DNA of 64,000 bases from NCBI RefSeq assembly GCF_025947065.1, contig NZ_CP109994.1, positions 62,001 through 126,000 on the forward strand, in the 5' to 3' direction. A program made the position numbers and the translations under genes. Of this stretch, positions 63,510 through 64,000 are shown piece after piece (the stretch's first letter is position 1; each line of letters opens with the position of its first letter). Below the pieces are notes generated by a model. The model had not been told where the DNA came from. It did no database searches and worked only from the letters and a program-made list of their open reading frames with translations. Origin of the DNA: Flavobacterium sp. N1736 (lineage in GTDB: Bacteria; Bacteroidota; Bacteroidia; Flavobacteriales; Flavobacteriaceae).

Positions 63510-64000
63510 TTAATCTAATTTGTTGATGTAGTATTTTGGATATTTGCTCGCTACAAAGGTAAATTGATTTTTTGATAAAGGCTGATTGGTTTTAAAAGAA
63601 TTAACGGTTAAAGTGGTTTTTGTTCCATTTTTTCCTGTTTCAATCAAATTATAGATGTGTTTTGTTTGTACATCAATACCTAAAAGAATTTCTTTTCTTT
63701 GATCTTTAACATTTGTTGGAGCTAATTTAATGTACTGAATTTTTCTTCCTTTTACATTTTGAACAATGTCCATATTGTATTTATATCCGGAATTAAAGAA
63801 AGTAAGCATTTTGGAAGGTGTTATAGCTACATCATCTTTTTCGTTTACTTTAGAAATGGTAACTTCTTCATCTTCAGGAACAATAGTGTAAGTTTTTTGT
63901 CCGTCGAATATTTTAGTAACACCCATAAAATTCAATACATATTGATTGCCTTTCATAATAACATTTCCTTTGCTGTCCTGATTGATATTTTCTTTTGCAT
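63510..64000 (-). CDS. lolA: LolA-like lipoprotein carrier (5' end cut by window)
   Basis: Periplasmic chaperone that moves lipoproteins to the outer membrane. The frame runs to the window end (residues AKENINQDSKGNVI precede the first Met at 63956), so the signal peptide is outside. The visible part has the LolA pattern: GNVIMKGNQYVLNF, KIFDGQKTYTIVPEDEEV, then VQTKHIYNLIETGKNGTKTTL and FTFVASKYP. It stands upstream of LptF/G on the same strand, so two envelope-assembly genes are linked. Confidence 0.85.
   Translation of the reverse strand, partial: AKENINQDSKGNVIMKGNQYVLNFMGVTKIFDGQKTYTIVPEDEEVTISKVNEKDDVAITPSKMLTFFNSGYKYNMDIVQNVKGRKIQYIKLAPTNVKDQRKEILLGIDVQTKHIYNLIETGKNGTKTTLTVNSFKTNQPLSKNQFTFVASKYPKYYINKLD

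Overview
The window looks like chromosome of a Flavobacterium-like member of the Bacteroidota. The support is low G+C, SusC/SusD proteins, a type IX secretion (T9SS) C-terminal signal, RHS proteins of the Bacteroidota style, TonB receptors with carboxypeptidase-like N-termini, TATATTTG-type -7 promoter boxes and almost no Shine-Dalgarno sequences. Species cannot be fixed from the sequence alone.

Layout. (1) 1-10091 is a glycan-use locus: a GH3 glycosidase with a PA14 insert (5' end cut by the window), a SusC/SusD pair, a FucP-type sugar transporter and a sialidase-fold lipoprotein. (2) 10114-10440 holds two tandem copies of a ~150-bp element with terminal inverted repeats, followed by an M28 peptidase. 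(3) 11615-23273 (minus) is the most striking locus: an apparent five-gene operon of OmpH/Skp-like protein, lipoprotein, a giant SpvB-like secreted protein, a giant RHS protein with a variable C-terminal toxin-like domain, and a small lipoprotein that may be its immunity protein. (4) 23499-30273 is mostly housekeeping: DUF1810, two adjacent DNA glycosylases (Mug, MPG) separated by a heptamer tandem repeat, an XRE regulator, PAP2 phosphatase, and a lipid kinase next to an LtaS-like phosphoglycerol transferase. (5) 30349-34766 is a TonB receptor with a two-component system. (6) 35107-44108 is a probable iron/metal locus: DUF4856, imelysin-like protein, HTTM protein and TonB receptor, convergent with a second imelysin and a di-haem oxidoreductase. 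(7) 44472-48093 encodes exported surface proteins, including one T9SS cargo and a 58-residue membrane peptide. (8) 48340-51977 holds signalling proteins: a CheY-like regulator, a PAS histidine kinase whose REC domain lacks its phospho-Asp, and a LytTR regulator. (9) 52492-60288 is a decayed integration hot spot at a tRNA-Ser gene. It contains two broken tyrosine recombinases, an IS3-family gene with an overlapping truncated paralogue, fragments of PAS-regulator, DUF1016-nuclease and Crp-like genes, a 13-bp duplication of the tRNA 3' end, and three sites sharing one unusual direct-repeat geometry. (10) 60522-64000 is core genome: thioesterase, RibB with a dead GTP cyclohydrolase II domain, LptF/G permease and LolA (cut by the window).

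How the parts fit. Locus 1 binds, imports and cleaves a glycan. Locus 3 reads as a self-contained export-and-toxin cassette (chaperone, lipoprotein, shell, toxin, immunity). Locus 6 combines outer-membrane uptake with periplasmic redox and metal-binding proteins. The right-hand genes (LptF/G, LolA) serve envelope assembly. All functional statements are from reading the sequence and family knowledge; no database search was run.
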